Assembly (NCBI GenBank): GCA_016720595.1
Contig: JADKKI010000072.1
Coordinates: 248,001 to 312,000 of the forward strand
From: Myxococcales bacterium
GTDB lineage: Bacteria > Myxococcota_A > Polyangia > Haliangiales > Haliangiaceae
Reading direction: 5' to 3'
DNA: 64,000 nt
In this document: piece after piece, positions 49,423 to 58,162 of the stretch
How the letters are laid out: every line of letters begins with the position of its first letter
Numbering within the stretch: the stretch's first letter is position 1
Program-made: the position numbers and the translations under genes
Notes under the pieces: generated by a model
Seen by the model: the letters and a program-made list of their open reading frames with translations, nothing else
The model's database searches: none
What the model was told of the DNA's origin: nothing

Positions 49423-50759
49423 CGAGCAAGGCCGCCGATCCCACGCGCCCGCTCGCCGCCCGCGTGGCCGGCTTCAAGCCGAACCCGCTGATCGCGGGGC
49501 TGCGCTCGATCTGGCCGGTCGTGGTGGGCCTGCTGTTCGCGCTCGCGCTGCAGGCGGTGCTCGCGCCGATGCTCGGGCCGTTCTACGCCAAGCTCCTGCT
49601 CGACATCGGCATCGCGATCGTCCTCGCGGCCTCGCTCAACATCGTCAACGGCTTCGCCGGTCAGTTCTCGATCGGCCACGCCGGCTTCATGATGGTGGGC
49701 GGCTATGCCTCGGCGCTGATCACCTACTACGGCTCGATCAAGCTCGGCTGGATCGAGCCCAACGCGTATGGCGTGGAGGTCCACGGCGGCTTCCTCGGTA
49801 GCGGCGACATGATGTTCCTGTTCGCGTGCGTGTTCGGCGGCGTGGTCGCGGCGCTCGCGGGCCTGGTGGTCGGCTTGCCCTCGCTGCGCCTGCGCGGGGA
49901 CTACCTCGCGATCGTCACGCTCGGGTTCGGCGAGATCGTGCGCGTGCTCGTGCAGCAGAGCAGCGATGTCCTCGATCCGGCCGCAGCGGCCGAGGCGTCG
50001 ATGTTCACCGCCGCGAAGCACCTCGGCGGCCCGCTCGGCTTCACCGGCACGCCCACCTATGTCTCTCCCACGCCGTGGGCCGAGGATGCGTCCGGCGTCC
50101 AGACCGGGCACGCCGGCATCTTCTTCGCGTTCACGTTCGTGGCGATCGTGTTGATCGTCGCGTACCGCCTCAAGTCGTCGAGCCATGGCCGCGCGCTGCT
50201 CGCGGTGCGCGAGAACGAGATCGCCGCGGAGGCGATGGGCGTCAACACCTCGCGGGCCAAGGTGGTGGCGTTCGTGACCGCGGCGTTCTTCGCCGGCGTG
50301 GGCGGCGCGCTGTTCGCGCACGAGGTCGGCACCACGCTCAACCCGAAGGAGCTCGGGTTCCAGAAGTCGATCGATCTCGTGATCATGGTCGTGCTCGGTG
50401 GCATGGGCTCGATCTCCGGCGTGGTGCTCGCGGCGACGATCCTGACCATCCTCCCGGAGCTATTCCGCGAGTTCGCGGAGTACCGGATGCCGGTCTATGC
50501 GCTCGCGCTGATCATCGTGATGATCGTGCGGCCGCAGGGGCTGTTCGGGATCAAGGAGATCTGGGAGCCCGGCGTGCTGCGCGGGATGTGGCGCAACAAC
50601 CGCGTCACGATCGTGGTGATCGTCCTCGCGGTGGTGCTCGCGCTGGTGACCGGCCAGCGGCTGCTGCTCCTCGCGCCGCTCGTATCCGTGATGGTCAGCG
50701 TACGCCGCGAGGTGTGGCGCAAGCTCACCGGGATGTTCGGCGGAGGCGCCCGTGACTGA
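49419..50759 (+). CDS. livM: Branched-chain amino-acid ABC permease LivM
   Basis: 446 residues from GTG 49419, overlapping the livH stop by four bases. The LivM core includes LNIVNGFAGQFSIGHAGFMM, LRLRGDYLAIVTLGFGEIVR, AVRENEIAAEAMGVNTSRAK and LGGMGSISGVVLAATILTIL. After the usual end at the RPQGLFGIKEIWE segment there is an extra C-terminal pair of hydrophobic stretches (about 395-430), making it longer than E. coli LivM by its tail. It pairs with LivH and is coupled to livG by an 8-base overlap. Confidence 0.93.
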   Translation: MTSKAADPTRPLAARVAGFKPNPLIAGLRSIWPVVVGLLFALALQAVLAPMLGPFYAKLLLDIGIAIVLAASLNIVNGFAGQFSIGHAGFMMVGGYASALITYYGSIKLGWIEPNAYGVEVHGGFLGSGDMMFLFACVFGGVVAALAGLVVGLPSLRLRGDYLAIVTLGFGEIVRVLVQQSSDVLDPAAAAEASMFTAAKHLGGPLGFTGTPTYVSPTPWAEDASGVQTGHAGIFFAFTFVAIVLIVAYRLKSSSHGRALLAVRENEIAAEAMGVNTSRAKVVAFVTAAFFAGVGGALFAHEVGTTLNPKELGFQKSIDLVIMVVLGGMGSISGVVLAATILTILPELFREFAEYRMPVYALALIIVMIVRPQGLFGIKEIWEPGVLRGMWRNNRVTIVVIVLAVVLALVTGQRLLLLAPLVSVMVSVRREVWRKLTGMFGGGARD

Positions 50760-51555
50760 CGCGCGGCCCGCACTCGCGGCGAAGGGGCTGTCGCTCGCGT
50801 TCGGCGGGCTCAAGGCCGTGGATGGGTTCTCGATCTCGGTGCCGGCGCGCGGGCTGTGCGGCCTGATCGGCCCCAACGGCGCCGGCAAGACCACGGTGTT
50901 CAACCTGCTGACCGGCGTGTACCAGCCCGACGCGGGCGAGATCATGCTCGGCGGGCTGCGGCTCAACGGCCAGAAGCCCTCGGCGATCGCGCGCGCGGGC
51001 CTCGCGCGCACGTTCCAGAACATTCGCCTGTTCGGCGAGCTCTCCGTGCTCGACAACATCCGCACCGCGGCCGGCGTGCGCGCGAAGAGCGGGCTGTGGC
51101 GGAGCCTCCTGCGCACGCCGCTGTACCTGGCCGAGGAGGCGGCGATCGTCGAGCGCTCGATGGACCTGCTCGCGGTCCTCGGGATCGCCCATCGCGCGCA
51201 CGAGCAATCGAAGAGCCTGCCGTACGGCGATCAGCGCCGGCTCGAGATCGCGCGCGCCCTCGCCACCGAGCCCAAGGTCCTGCTGCTCGACGAGCCGGTG
51301 GCCGGCATGAACACGATCGAGAAGCACGAGATGCGCGGCCTGATCGAATCCCTGCGCGAGCGGTTCGAGGTGGGCATCCTCCTGATCGAGCACGACATGG
51401 GGCTCGTGATGGACATCTGCGAGGAGATCACCGTGCTCGATCACGGCGTCACCATCGCGTCGGGCAAGCCAGAGAGCATCCAGCAGGATCCCAAGGTGAT
51501 CGAGGCCTACCTCGGCGTCCCCGAAGAAGATGCCGCCGCGGAGGTCGCGAGCTGA
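50752..51555 (+). CDS. livG: Branched-chain amino-acid ABC transporter ATP-binding protein LivG
   Basis: 267 residues from GTG 50752. Walker [10 protein letters not shown] (about 41-49), [14 protein letters not shown] (Q-loop region), the signature-like [16 protein letters not shown], Walker [12 protein letters not shown] and the switch His in [12 protein letters not shown] are all present. The signature motif reads LPYGDQ rather than LSGGQ, which is normal for LivG. It hydrolyses ATP with LivF to drive import. Its TGA overlaps the livF ATG. Confidence 0.95.
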   Translation: MTDARPALAAKGLSLAFGGLKAVDGFSISVPARGLCGLIGPNGAGKTTVFNLLTGVYQPDAGEIMLGGLRLNGQKPSAIARAGLARTFQNIRLFGELSVLDNIRTAAGVRAKSGLWRSLLRTPLYLAEEAAIVERSMDLLAVLGIAHRAHEQSKSLPYGDQRRLEIARALATEPKVLLLDEPVAGMNTIEKHEMRGLIESLRERFEVGILLIEHDMGLVMDICEEITVLDHGVTIASGKPESIQQDPKVIEAYLGVPEEDAAAEVAS

Positions 51556-52267
51556 TGGCGCTGCTCGAGGTCACGGGGCTCGATGTGTTCTACGGCGGCA
51601 TCCACGCGCTGAAGGACGTCACGTTCTCGGTGGAGGAGGGGCAGGTCGTGACGCTGATCGGCGCGAACGGCGCTGGCAAGACCACCACGCTGCGCGCGAT
51701 CTCGGGCCTGGTGAAGCCGTCCAAGGGCACCGTGAAGTTCAACGGCCGGACGATCACGAACCTGCCCGCCCACGAGATCGTCGCACTCGGCCTCGCCCAC
51801 GCACCCGAAGGCCGCGGCATCTTCGCGAACCTCACCGTCGACGAGAACCTCCAGATGGGCGCGTACCTGCGCAAGGATCCCGCGGGCATCGCCAGGATCG
51901 CGAGCGCGCGCTCGAGCTGTTCCCGCGGGTCCGCGAGCGGCTGGCGCAGAACGCGGGGACCCTGTCGGGGGGCGAGCAGCAGATGCTCGCGATCGCGCGC
52001 GCGCTGGTGGCCAAGCCGAAGCTCCTGCTCCTCGACGAGCCGTCCCTGGGGCTCGCTCCGCAGATCGTCGCCCTGATCTTCAAGATCGTGAAGGCGATCG
52101 CCGCCGAGGGCACGACGATCCTGCTGGTCGAGCAGAACGCTCACCAGGCGCTCCGCGTGGCCCAGACCGCGCACGTGCTCGAGGTCGGCTCGCTGGTGAC
52201 CTCGGGCCCGGCCGCAGAGCTCGCGCAGGACGATACGATCCGTAAGGCGTACCTCGGCGTCCACTGA
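51555..52267 (+). CDS. livF: Branched-chain amino-acid ABC transporter ATP-binding protein LivF (single-base frameshift)
   Basis: ATG 51555 overlaps the livG stop. The first frame gives [20 protein letters not shown], Walker [11 protein letters not shown] and [15 protein letters not shown], then loses register after AGIA near 51893. The continuation in another frame ([12 protein letters not shown], signature [15 protein letters not shown], Walker [13 protein letters not shown]-loop [11 protein letters not shown]) runs to TGA 52267. One missing base at about 51890-51894 explains this; the intact product would be about 238 residues, the normal LivF length. As the rest of the operon is intact, a sequencing error is the likelier explanation. 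Confidence 0.9.
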
Positions 52268-52337
52268 CCCCTCGCGCAACACTCCGTTCACGGGCGTAGC
52301 CTTGTCGCGGGTGGATCGCTCGGCCAGGATGCGCCGG

Positions 52338-52838
52338 ATGAAGACCTTCGTCCTGTTCGCCTCGTTGCTCGTCGCCGCCTGCGGCTCCAAGTCCTCCAGC
52401 ACGACCACCACGCCGACCGGCGGTGGCACCGGGGGCGTTGGTGCCGGCTCAGGTGCCGGCTCGGCCGAGGCGGTCAAGCCCCCGCTGCCCGACGTGCCGT
52501 TCGACAGCCTGGATCACGAGCAGCGGATCCAGTTCATGAAGGAGAAGGTGATGCCGACCATGGAGCCGCTGTTCAAGGCTCACGACGCGAAGAAGTTCGC
52601 CGAGTTCGGCTGCAAGACGTGTCACGGCGAGGGCGTCGAGCAGGACAAGTACGACATGCCCAACGACAAGCTCCCCAAGCTGTTCGGGCCGAGCATGCCG
52701 AAGTTCAAGAAGGAGGACGTCGAGTGGATGGGCAAGGAGATCAAGCCCACGATGGCGAAGCTCCTGAAGCAGCCCGAGTACACGCCCGAGAATCCGAAGG
52801 GCTTCGGCTGCCTCGAGTGCCACGGCGCCGAGAAGTAG
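52338..52838 (+). CDS. Di-haem c-type cytochrome-like lipoprotein
   Basis: 166 residues from ATG 52338 (AGG nine bases upstream; ATG 52329 is an alternative). The lipobox is LVAAC (Cys15). A Thr/Gly-rich tether (about 18-48) leads to a mostly helical domain with two CxxCH haem-attachment motifs, CKTCH (92-96) and CLECH (158-162), and several Met that could be distal ligands. The domain spacing is unlike simple cytochrome c and resembles cytochrome c family proteins of myxobacteria. It probably takes part in periplasmic electron transfer. It stands alone after the liv operon. Confidence 0.85.
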   Translation: MKTFVLFASLLVAACGSKSSSTTTTPTGGGTGGVGAGSGAGSAEAVKPPLPDVPFDSLDHEQRIQFMKEKVMPTMEPLFKAHDAKKFAEFGCKTCHGEGVEQDKYDMPNDKLPKLFGPSMPKFKKEDVEWMGKEIKPTMAKLLKQPEYTPENPKGFGCLECHGAEK

Positions 52839-52994
52839 GCACGCTTCGTACGGTGCCACTGCGCGTCGTGGTCGCGCGTGCATCGTGCTCGTGCGCTCCC
52901 GCGCGGCTGTTGGAACCACGATCGCGGCAGAGACGGTGCGTCGAGCGATGTAGGTGGTGTGAGTCCTGGCGTGGGCGTTGCAGTCCTCGAGGAC

Positions 52995-53192
52995 ATGAAC
53001 GAGCACCTACCGAACCGCAAGCATGACAAGTCCGATGATCTGGAGATCGGCCACAAGCACCCGCAGAGCCTGCCGCCAAAGCAGCCCGAGCTCGAGGACG
53101 ACGAGCCTGCGATCGAGATCGACGAGGAGAACCGGATCACGCAGCGCACCCCGGCGCAGCGGGCCCGTGACGAGGAGCCGGTGAAGAGCTGA
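52995..53192 (+). CDS. Small acidic hypothetical protein (65 aa)
   Basis: ATG 52995 to TGA 53192. The sequence is very polar (HLPNRKHDKSDDLEIG, ELEDDEPAIEID, then an Arg/Lys-containing tail), with no hydrophobic core, so it is probably disordered. No family is recognised. The preceding 156 bases contain no feature I can support. GAGGA overlaps the start region but is too close for a standard ribosome site. Confidence 0.4.
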   Translation: MNEHLPNRKHDKSDDLEIGHKHPQSLPPKQPELEDDEPAIEIDEENRITQRTPAQRARDEEPVKS

Positions 53193-53216
53193 GCCCCACG
53201 CGCCCGCGCGGCGCGA

Positions 53217-53222
53217 TACGAT
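53217..53222 (+). promoter_or_regulatory. TACGAT -10-like element upstream of ATG 53228
   Basis: TACGAT ends five bases before ATG 53228; GAGG in the gap is too close to serve as a ribosome site. Confidence 0.45.
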
Positions 53223-53227
53223 GAGGC

Positions 53228-53890
53228 ATGCAGCTCGCCGACGCGTACCGGATCCTCGGCCTCGTTCCGGGAGCTGCGGAGCCCGACGTTCGCGCGGCGC
53301 ACGATCACCACCAGCTGCAGTGGCACGGTGATCGGCACGCGCAGAACCCGCAGGCGTCGCAGTATGCGTACGCGCGTCGCGCCGAGCTCGCGGTGGCGCT
53401 CGATCTGATCCACCGCGCGGGCTTCCCCGATCCACAGGGCACGCCGCGGATGGCGTCGTACGGCGCGGCGCCTCCGCCGCCCGCCGCGTACCCGCCGCCC
53501 GCGTATCCGCCGCCCGTGTATCCGCCACCGGCGTATCCGCCCCAGGCGGCGTACCCGCCGCAAGCGGCGTACCCGCCGCCGCCCGTCGCACCACCGTATG
53601 GCGCTCCACAGGGCGTCGAGGTGCCGTGGCAGCCGCATCACGGCCCCTTGCCGTTACCGACGGCACCGCCCCCGCAGGCGCTCGATGCCCAGCGCGCACA
53701 CAAGCGGAGCCAGGCGATGACGCAGATGCTCGTCGGCGGCGGCTTGATCCTGCTCGGCGTGGTGATCACCGCGGTGACCCACGATGCGGCCGTGCGCAGC
53801 GGGGGCGGCACCTATGTCGTGGCCTACGGGCCGATCGTGTTCGGCGTGATCCGGTTCTTCCAGGGTCTGTTCGGCGTGATGTCGGCCTAA
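53228..53890 (+). CDS. J-domain-like membrane protein with Pro-Tyr repeats
   Basis: 220 residues. The N-terminal 60 residues resemble a J-domain (ADAYRILGLVPGAAEPDVRA as helix I-II, WHGDRHAQNP as the loop), but the catalytic HPD is HGD, so stimulation of Hsp70 is doubtful. A run of AYPPP/AYPPQ units follows (about 78-122). Two hydrophobic segments (about 166-184 and 194-215) make a hairpin in the membrane. The product is probably a membrane-anchored adaptor. It is convergent with the YbaK gene with a four-base overlap. Confidence 0.7.
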   Translation: MQLADAYRILGLVPGAAEPDVRAAHDHHQLQWHGDRHAQNPQASQYAYARRAELAVALDLIHRAGFPDPQGTPRMASYGAAPPPPAAYPPPAYPPPVYPPPAYPPQAAYPPQAAYPPPPVAPPYGAPQGVEVPWQPHHGPLPLPTAPPPQALDAQRAHKRSQAMTQMLVGGGLILLGVVITAVTHDAAVRSGGGTYVVAYGPIVFGVIRFFQGLFGVMSA

Positions 53891-54369
53891 GAGGCAGTCG
53901 CGGCGTCGACCAGCGTCGGCGCGAGCACGCGGATCGCCTCCTGCGGATCGATCGCGACGAGGAAGCCCCGCGCGCCGCCGTTGATGTAGATCGTCGACAG
54001 CGCGGCGATGGTGCGCTCCATGTAGACCGGCATCGCGCGCCGCAGCCCGAACGGGGACGTGCCGCCGACCTGGTAGCCGGAGTGCCGATCCGCGACCTCC
54101 GGCGTGCACGGCGCCACGGTCTTGACCCCGATCGTCCGGGCGAGGTTCTTGGTCGAGACCTCGCGGTCCCCGTGCATCAGGATGCACAGCGGCCGGCGCT
54201 GGTCGTCCTCGAAGATCAGGGTCTTGATCACCAGGTGCTCGTCGACGCCCAGGGCCTCGGCGGAGGCCGCGGTGCCGCCCTTGGGCTCCCAGGGATAGAG
54301 GTGGGGCTCGAACGCCACGGAGGCGGCACGGAGGGCCCGGATCGCCATCGTCACCGGATGCTTGGGCAC
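53887..54369 (-). CDS. YbaK-family aminoacyl-tRNA deacylase (Cys-tRNA(Pro) type)
   Basis: 160 residues from GTG 54369. The family blocks are HLVIKTLIFED (Lys conserved), LCILMHGDREVSTKNLA, GYQVGGTSPFGLR (the conserved GG-TSPFG loop) and FLVAIDPQEAI. YbaK proteins hydrolyse misacylated Cys-tRNA(Pro) in trans to proofread proline tRNA. Length is typical for a free-standing editing domain. It is divergent from the DmeF-like gene with 34 bases between starts. Confidence 0.92.
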   Translation of the reverse strand: MPKHPVTMAIRALRAASVAFEPHLYPWEPKGGTAASAEALGVDEHLVIKTLIFEDDQRRPLCILMHGDREVSTKNLARTIGVKTVAPCTPEVADRHSGYQVGGTSPFGLRRAMPVYMERTIAALSTIYINGGARGFLVAIDPQEAIRVLAPTLVDAATAS

Positions 54370-54391
54370 CGGAGGATCATAGGGCTATAAC
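54363..54391 (+). promoter_or_regulatory. Candidate promoter of the metal efflux gene
   Basis: TGGGCA (54363-54368) and TATAAC (54386-54391) are separated by 17 bases, 12 bases before ATG 54404. The -35 is inside the divergent ybaK-like gene start. A GGGCTATAACCC partial palindrome (54382-54393) overlaps the -10. Confidence 0.35.
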
Positions 54392-54403
54392 CCCCGGGTC
54401 GTC

Positions 54404-55489
54404 ATGAAGGCTCACGAGCTGTCTGCGCACGTCCATCACGAGGACGCCGACGACGACGAGCACAACCGCGGCGGCGAGCGGCGGACCCGCTGGGTGATCC
54501 TGCTCGCCACGGTGATGATGGTCGGCGAGCTGATCGTCGGCAACATGACCGACTCGATGGCCCTGACCGCCGACGGCTGGCACATGGGCACGCACGTCGG
54601 CGCGCTCGGCCTCACGGTCGTCGCGTACTGGTACGCCCGCACGCGCGCCGGTAACGATGCGTTCAGCTTCGGCACCGGCAAGGTCTATGCGCTCGCGGGA
54701 TACACGAGCGGCATCCTCTTGGTGTGCGTGGCGCTGTGGATGGGCGTCGAGAGCATCGATCACCTGATCCACCGCGAAAAGGTCATCTACGAGGAGGCGC
54801 TGATCGTCGCGATCATCGGCCTCGTGGTCAACGCGGTGTCGGCGCTGCTGCTCAGCAAGAATCACCACTACGGGCACAGTCATGGTCACGACCACGGCCA
54901 TGGCCATGGTCACGCGCACGACGACCACGATGATCACCATCACGGCAACGGCCACGATCACGCCGCGCACGCCGGTCACGATCACGCCCCGGCGAAGCCG
55001 CAGGCCGGCACGCTCGACTTCAACATGCGCGCCGCGTACATCCACATCCTCGCGGATGCGCTGACGTCGGTGATGGCGATCGTCGCGCTCTCGCTCGGCA
55101 AGTGGGCGGGCCTGTGGTTCCTCGATCCGCTGACCGGCCTTGTCGGCGGCATCGTGATCGTGTGGTGGGCGATCTCGCTGTGCCGGCAGGCGAGCGGGCA
55201 GCTGCTCGACGTGGTGTCGTCGCCCAAGCACGAGTCGAAGGTCCGCCAGACCCTCGAGGCGATCGACGACGTGAGGGTCGCGGACCTACATGTGTGGGAG
55301 CTGGGGCCAGGCCGACGGAGCTGCATCGTCTCGGTCGTCACCTCGACGCCGCGTGATGTCGCGTTCTATCGGGAGTCCGTGCTGGCGGCGCTCCCCCTCG
55401 CTCATCTAACGATCGAGATTCACCGATGTGTGCTGGCGCATGGCGATGTAGGGAACGAAGCGCAGGTTGCGCATCGTCACGAGCACTGA
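54404..55489 (+). CDS. DmeF-like cation diffusion facilitator (Co/Ni/Zn efflux)
   Basis: 361 residues. Six membrane segments surround a His-rich cytoplasmic loop (about 154-195) with many HGHDH and DDHDD units that bind divalent metal. The second-helix metal site reads MALTADGWHMGTHVGAL, which is characteristic of the DmeF subgroup rather than of ZitB/YiiP. The fifth helix supplies HILADALTS. The C-terminal domain has the usual DVRVADLHVWELGPG fold start. It exports Co, Ni or Zn using the proton gradient. No metalloregulator gene adjoins it, although the promoter has a palindromic centre. Confidence 0.93.
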   Translation: MKAHELSAHVHHEDADDDEHNRGGERRTRWVILLATVMMVGELIVGNMTDSMALTADGWHMGTHVGALGLTVVAYWYARTRAGNDAFSFGTGKVYALAGYTSGILLVCVALWMGVESIDHLIHREKVIYEEALIVAIIGLVVNAVSALLLSKNHHYGHSHGHDHGHGHGHAHDDHDDHHHGNGHDHAAHAGHDHAPAKPQAGTLDFNMRAAYIHILADALTSVMAIVALSLGKWAGLWFLDPLTGLVGGIVIVWWAISLCRQASGQLLDVVSSPKHESKVRQTLEAIDDVRVADLHVWELGPGRRSCIVSVVTSTPRDVAFYRESVLAALPLAHLTIEIHRCVLAHGDVGNEAQVAHRHEH

Positions 55490-55574
55490 GCACGATCAGT
55501 TGCAGTGCGGCCTCTTGGTTGCCGCAACAACCCCCATCGCTGCTGGCCCCGCGCTTGCTCCTCGAGCGCGTACC

Positions 55575-56894
55575 TTGAACCGCACACTCGTTGTGGCGAT
55601 GTTCCTGGTGGCCTGCTCGGGGGAGCAGGGCACCGAACCCGTCTCTGATCTCACGCAGGCGACCACCGTCTGCGGCAGTGGCCCCACCGTGAAGGGCATC
55701 GACGTCTCGTACTACCAGGGGACGATCGACTGGACCAAGGCCAAGGCCGATGGCGTGGAGTACGCGTTCATCCGCGTCTCCGATGGCCTCGCGACCGTCG
55801 ACACCAAGTTCGACACCAACTGGGCCCAGACCCGCGCGAAGGGGATCCTCCACGGCGCCTACCAGTTCTTCCGCCCGGCGCAGGATCCGATCGCGCAGGC
55901 CGATCTGCTGCTGTCGAAGATCGGCACGCCGGCTCCCGATGATCTGCCACCCGTGATCGACGTCGAGGCCGACGGCGGCCTGACGCCCGCGCAGGTCTCG
56001 GCGAAGGTCCGGATCTGGATCGATCACGTCACCGCGGCGATCGGCAAGCGCCCGATCGTCTACACCGGCTTCTACTTCTGGCGCGATCAGGTGGGTGGCG
56101 ACGAGTCCGCCTCGCCGCTGTGGCACGCGCAGTACTCCACCGCCGCCTGCCCGAACATCGCGCCGACCTGGCAGGACTGGGCGTTCTGGCAGTACACGTC
56201 CTCGGGCGCCGTCAACGGCATCGCGGGCAACGTCGACATGAACCGGTTCAACGGCACGCGCGCCGAGCTCGAGGCGATGCTGATGGGTGGTGGCGGCAGC
56301 TCCACCACCACGTGCGACAAGCTCCCCGCCGATGGCGGCACGATCGACGATGGCGATGCGTGCTTCACCGCGGGCGGCCCGGCCGGCTCGATGCGCCACG
56401 TGGCGACGGCAGGCGAGGCCGGCGATCTGGTGTGGACGCACACGACCGACAAGGCGACCGAGGCGAACTTCGGCGAGTGGGCGCTCGATCTGACCCTTGC
56501 CGGTCGCTACAAGGTCGAGGTCTACACCGCCGCGGCGTTCGCGCAGTCCAAGCAGGCCCGCTACACCGTGCACGCCGCAGGCGCCGATCACGACTTCATC
56601 ATCGACCAGAGCGCCGCCGATGGCTGGCAGCCGCTCGGCGAGGTCGACTTCGCCGCCGGCCCCGATCAGTCGATCCACCTCGCCGACAACACGGGCGAGC
56701 TGCTCTCCGACAACGTCCAGCTCGTGTTCGATGCCGTGCGGATCACGCGGATCGCGAACGTCCCCGGTGAAGGCTCGGGCAGCGACGACATGACGCCCGG
56801 CAGCGACGGTGGCTGCAACGCCGGTGGCGCGAGCGGGCTCGGTGGCCTCGTGCTCGTGCTCGGTGCGCTCGTGACTCGCCGCCGCCGCCGATAA
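55575..56894 (+). CDS. Surface lipoprotein: GH25 lysozyme-like domain, golvesin-C-like domain and MYXO-CTERM-like tail
   Basis: 439 residues from TTG 55575, chosen because it gives a good lipoprotein signal (MNRTLVVAMFLVAC); ATG 55467 would overlap the upstream gene. The GH25 domain (about 40-225) shows GIDVSYYQGTIDW, YAFIRVSDG, ILHGAYQFF and PVIDVEADGG, with the catalytic Asp-x-Glu pair. A golvesin C-terminal-like beta domain (about 260-395) follows, then a Ser/Gly/Asp-rich linker. The tail (CNAGG..., a hydrophobic segment and RRRRR) resembles MYXO-CTERM sorting signals. Having both a lipobox and this tail is unusual. Probably a secreted murein hydrolase active on other cells or on its own wall. 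Confidence 0.83.
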   Translation: MNRTLVVAMFLVACSGEQGTEPVSDLTQATTVCGSGPTVKGIDVSYYQGTIDWTKAKADGVEYAFIRVSDGLATVDTKFDTNWAQTRAKGILHGAYQFFRPAQDPIAQADLLLSKIGTPAPDDLPPVIDVEADGGLTPAQVSAKVRIWIDHVTAAIGKRPIVYTGFYFWRDQVGGDESASPLWHAQYSTAACPNIAPTWQDWAFWQYTSSGAVNGIAGNVDMNRFNGTRAELEAMLMGGGGSSTTTCDKLPADGGTIDDGDACFTAGGPAGSMRHVATAGEAGDLVWTHTTDKATEANFGEWALDLTLAGRYKVEVYTAAAFAQSKQARYTVHAAGADHDFIIDQSAADGWQPLGEVDFAAGPDQSIHLADNTGELLSDNVQLVFDAVRITRIANVPGEGSGSDDMTPGSDGGCNAGGASGLGGLVLVLGALVTRRRRR

Positions 56895-56944
56895 GAAGCG
56901 CGAGCGTTGACCTCGCCCGTGGCGCTACACTGGCGACCAGGCCG

Positions 56945-57868
56945 GTGGATCGCGTGACACGCTTCCTGACCATTCCAGGCGTGGTCCACCACCGGGCCCT
57001 GGGAAGTCGCCGGTTGGTCGACTACTTCAAGCGGTTGTACCGGCGGGCTCTTGCGGGTGACGGCGAGTCCCAGTGGGAGGTCGGTGTGAACTTCTTCGAC
57101 GAGGGGCGGGCGTTCCCGATGGACGCTCCCACCGCCGTGGCGTGGTTTCGGCGCGCAGTGGCGAGCGGCTACGTGCCGGCGATGAACAACCTCGCGTTTG
57201 CGTTGCTGAAGGGACTCGGCGTCAAGCGAAGCCGCAAGGCGGCGGTGCAGCTCTACGAGGAGGCGATCGCGCTGGGCGACGTCGCGGCGCTGTGCAACCT
57301 GGGGCGGTGCTACCTGAGGGGCGTGGGTGTGCGTCGCAACGTTCGAACCGCGGTGGCGTACCTCCGTCGCGCGGCGAGCCGCGGCTACTACTTCGCTGCG
57401 GTCGAGCTCGCCGACGCCTACGAGCTGGGTGAGGGCGTGCCTGTGGATCAAGCGAAGTCCACAGCCTGGCTCCGAACCGCCGCGGCCCTGGCAGATGGCG
57501 CGGACGATGCGACCGCCACCCAGCGACTCGCGCTGGCCTATGAATCCGGCCGCGGAGTGAAGCGATCGCCACGCATGGCATTTCGCCATATGAAGCAGGC
57601 CGCCCACATCGGAGACGCTGCAGCCTGGCACCACCTCGGTTGGTACTATCACCACGGCATCGGAACGCCGCAGAGCGATCGGAGTGCGATCGCCTGGTAC
57701 AAGCGGGCCGCGCGGCTCGGTGATGCGGTGTCCGCATTCAATATCGGGGTGCTGTACTGGGAGGGCGAAGCGAAGTCTCTCGCGCGGTTCTGGTTCAAGA
57801 GAGCAGGTGCACTCGGCCACGAGCGCTCCGTGGAGTTCTTGCGGACGCGTCGAGAAGAGCTTCTCTAG
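56945..57868 (+). CDS. Sel1-like repeat protein
   Basis: 307 residues from GTG 56945 (GTG 56954 is an alternative). After a basic N-terminal segment there are seven or eight Sel1-type helical repeats of about 36 residues: DAPTAVAWFRRAVASGYVPA, SRKAAVQLYEEAIALGD, NVRTAVAYLRRAASRGY and DRSAIAWYKRAARLGD. There is no signal peptide or membrane segment. Sel1 proteins are scaffolds for signalling or for stress-induced complexes. A TACACT hexamer at 56926-56931 could be its -10 with a 13-base leader. It stands alone. Confidence 0.88.
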   Translation: MDRVTRFLTIPGVVHHRALGSRRLVDYFKRLYRRALAGDGESQWEVGVNFFDEGRAFPMDAPTAVAWFRRAVASGYVPAMNNLAFALLKGLGVKRSRKAAVQLYEEAIALGDVAALCNLGRCYLRGVGVRRNVRTAVAYLRRAASRGYYFAAVELADAYELGEGVPVDQAKSTAWLRTAAALADGADDATATQRLALAYESGRGVKRSPRMAFRHMKQAAHIGDAAAWHHLGWYYHHGIGTPQSDRSAIAWYKRAARLGDAVSAFNIGVLYWEGEAKSLARFWFKRAGALGHERSVEFLRTRREELL

Positions 57869-57899
57869 ACGTGAAGGTGTCGTCGTCCGAGGCTGAGTT

Positions 57900-58091
57900 G
57901 TGCCGCTGGTGGTACCGCTCGACGAGCTAGGTACGCGAGCGACAAGCAGGCTGTGCGGGGTGCGCGGGACGTCGGACGTGATCGACACCTCGGTCGTGCT
58001 CTGCGCACGGGTTCACCGGCCACGTGTCGTGACGTCAGATCCCAGCGGCCTGCACCGGTTGGATCCAACGCTCGTGCTGATCGTCGTCTGA
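57900..58091 (+). pseudogene. Truncated VapC-type PIN-domain toxin remnant
   Basis: The 294 bases between the Sel1 and HNH genes hold one readable frame from GTG 57900 to TGA 58091 (63 residues). It matches only the C-terminal part of a VapC PIN toxin: VPLDELGTRATSRLCG, then TSDVIDTSVVLCA with one of the metal-binding acids, RVVTSDPSGLHRLDP and a hydrophobic end. The N-terminal half with the first Asp is missing, a stop codon lies just upstream in frame, and no antitoxin gene is present. A decayed toxin-antitoxin module is the likely origin. The frame agreement is too specific to be chance. Confidence 0.65.
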
Positions 58092-58113
58092 CCCCTGGAT
58101 CTCGGTGTTGATG

Positions 58114-58135
58114 ATCATGAGTACACACTCGTGAT
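58114..58135. promoter_or_regulatory. Inverted repeat upstream of the HNH endonuclease gene
   Basis: ATCATGAG and CTCGTGAT (one T-G mismatch in eight pairs) flank a six-base spacer TACACA in a locally A/T-richer stretch. It ends 27 bases before ATG 58163. It is a candidate operator, possibly left over from the adjacent toxin-antitoxin remnant. Confidence 0.35.
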
Positions 58136-58162
58136 GTCATACCCGCCTGATACAGATCGGTA

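Noticed and set aside
54882..55064. Short Thr-rich frames over the His-rich loop of the metal exporter
   Set aside because: They arise from the repetitive CAC/GAC codons of the real gene.
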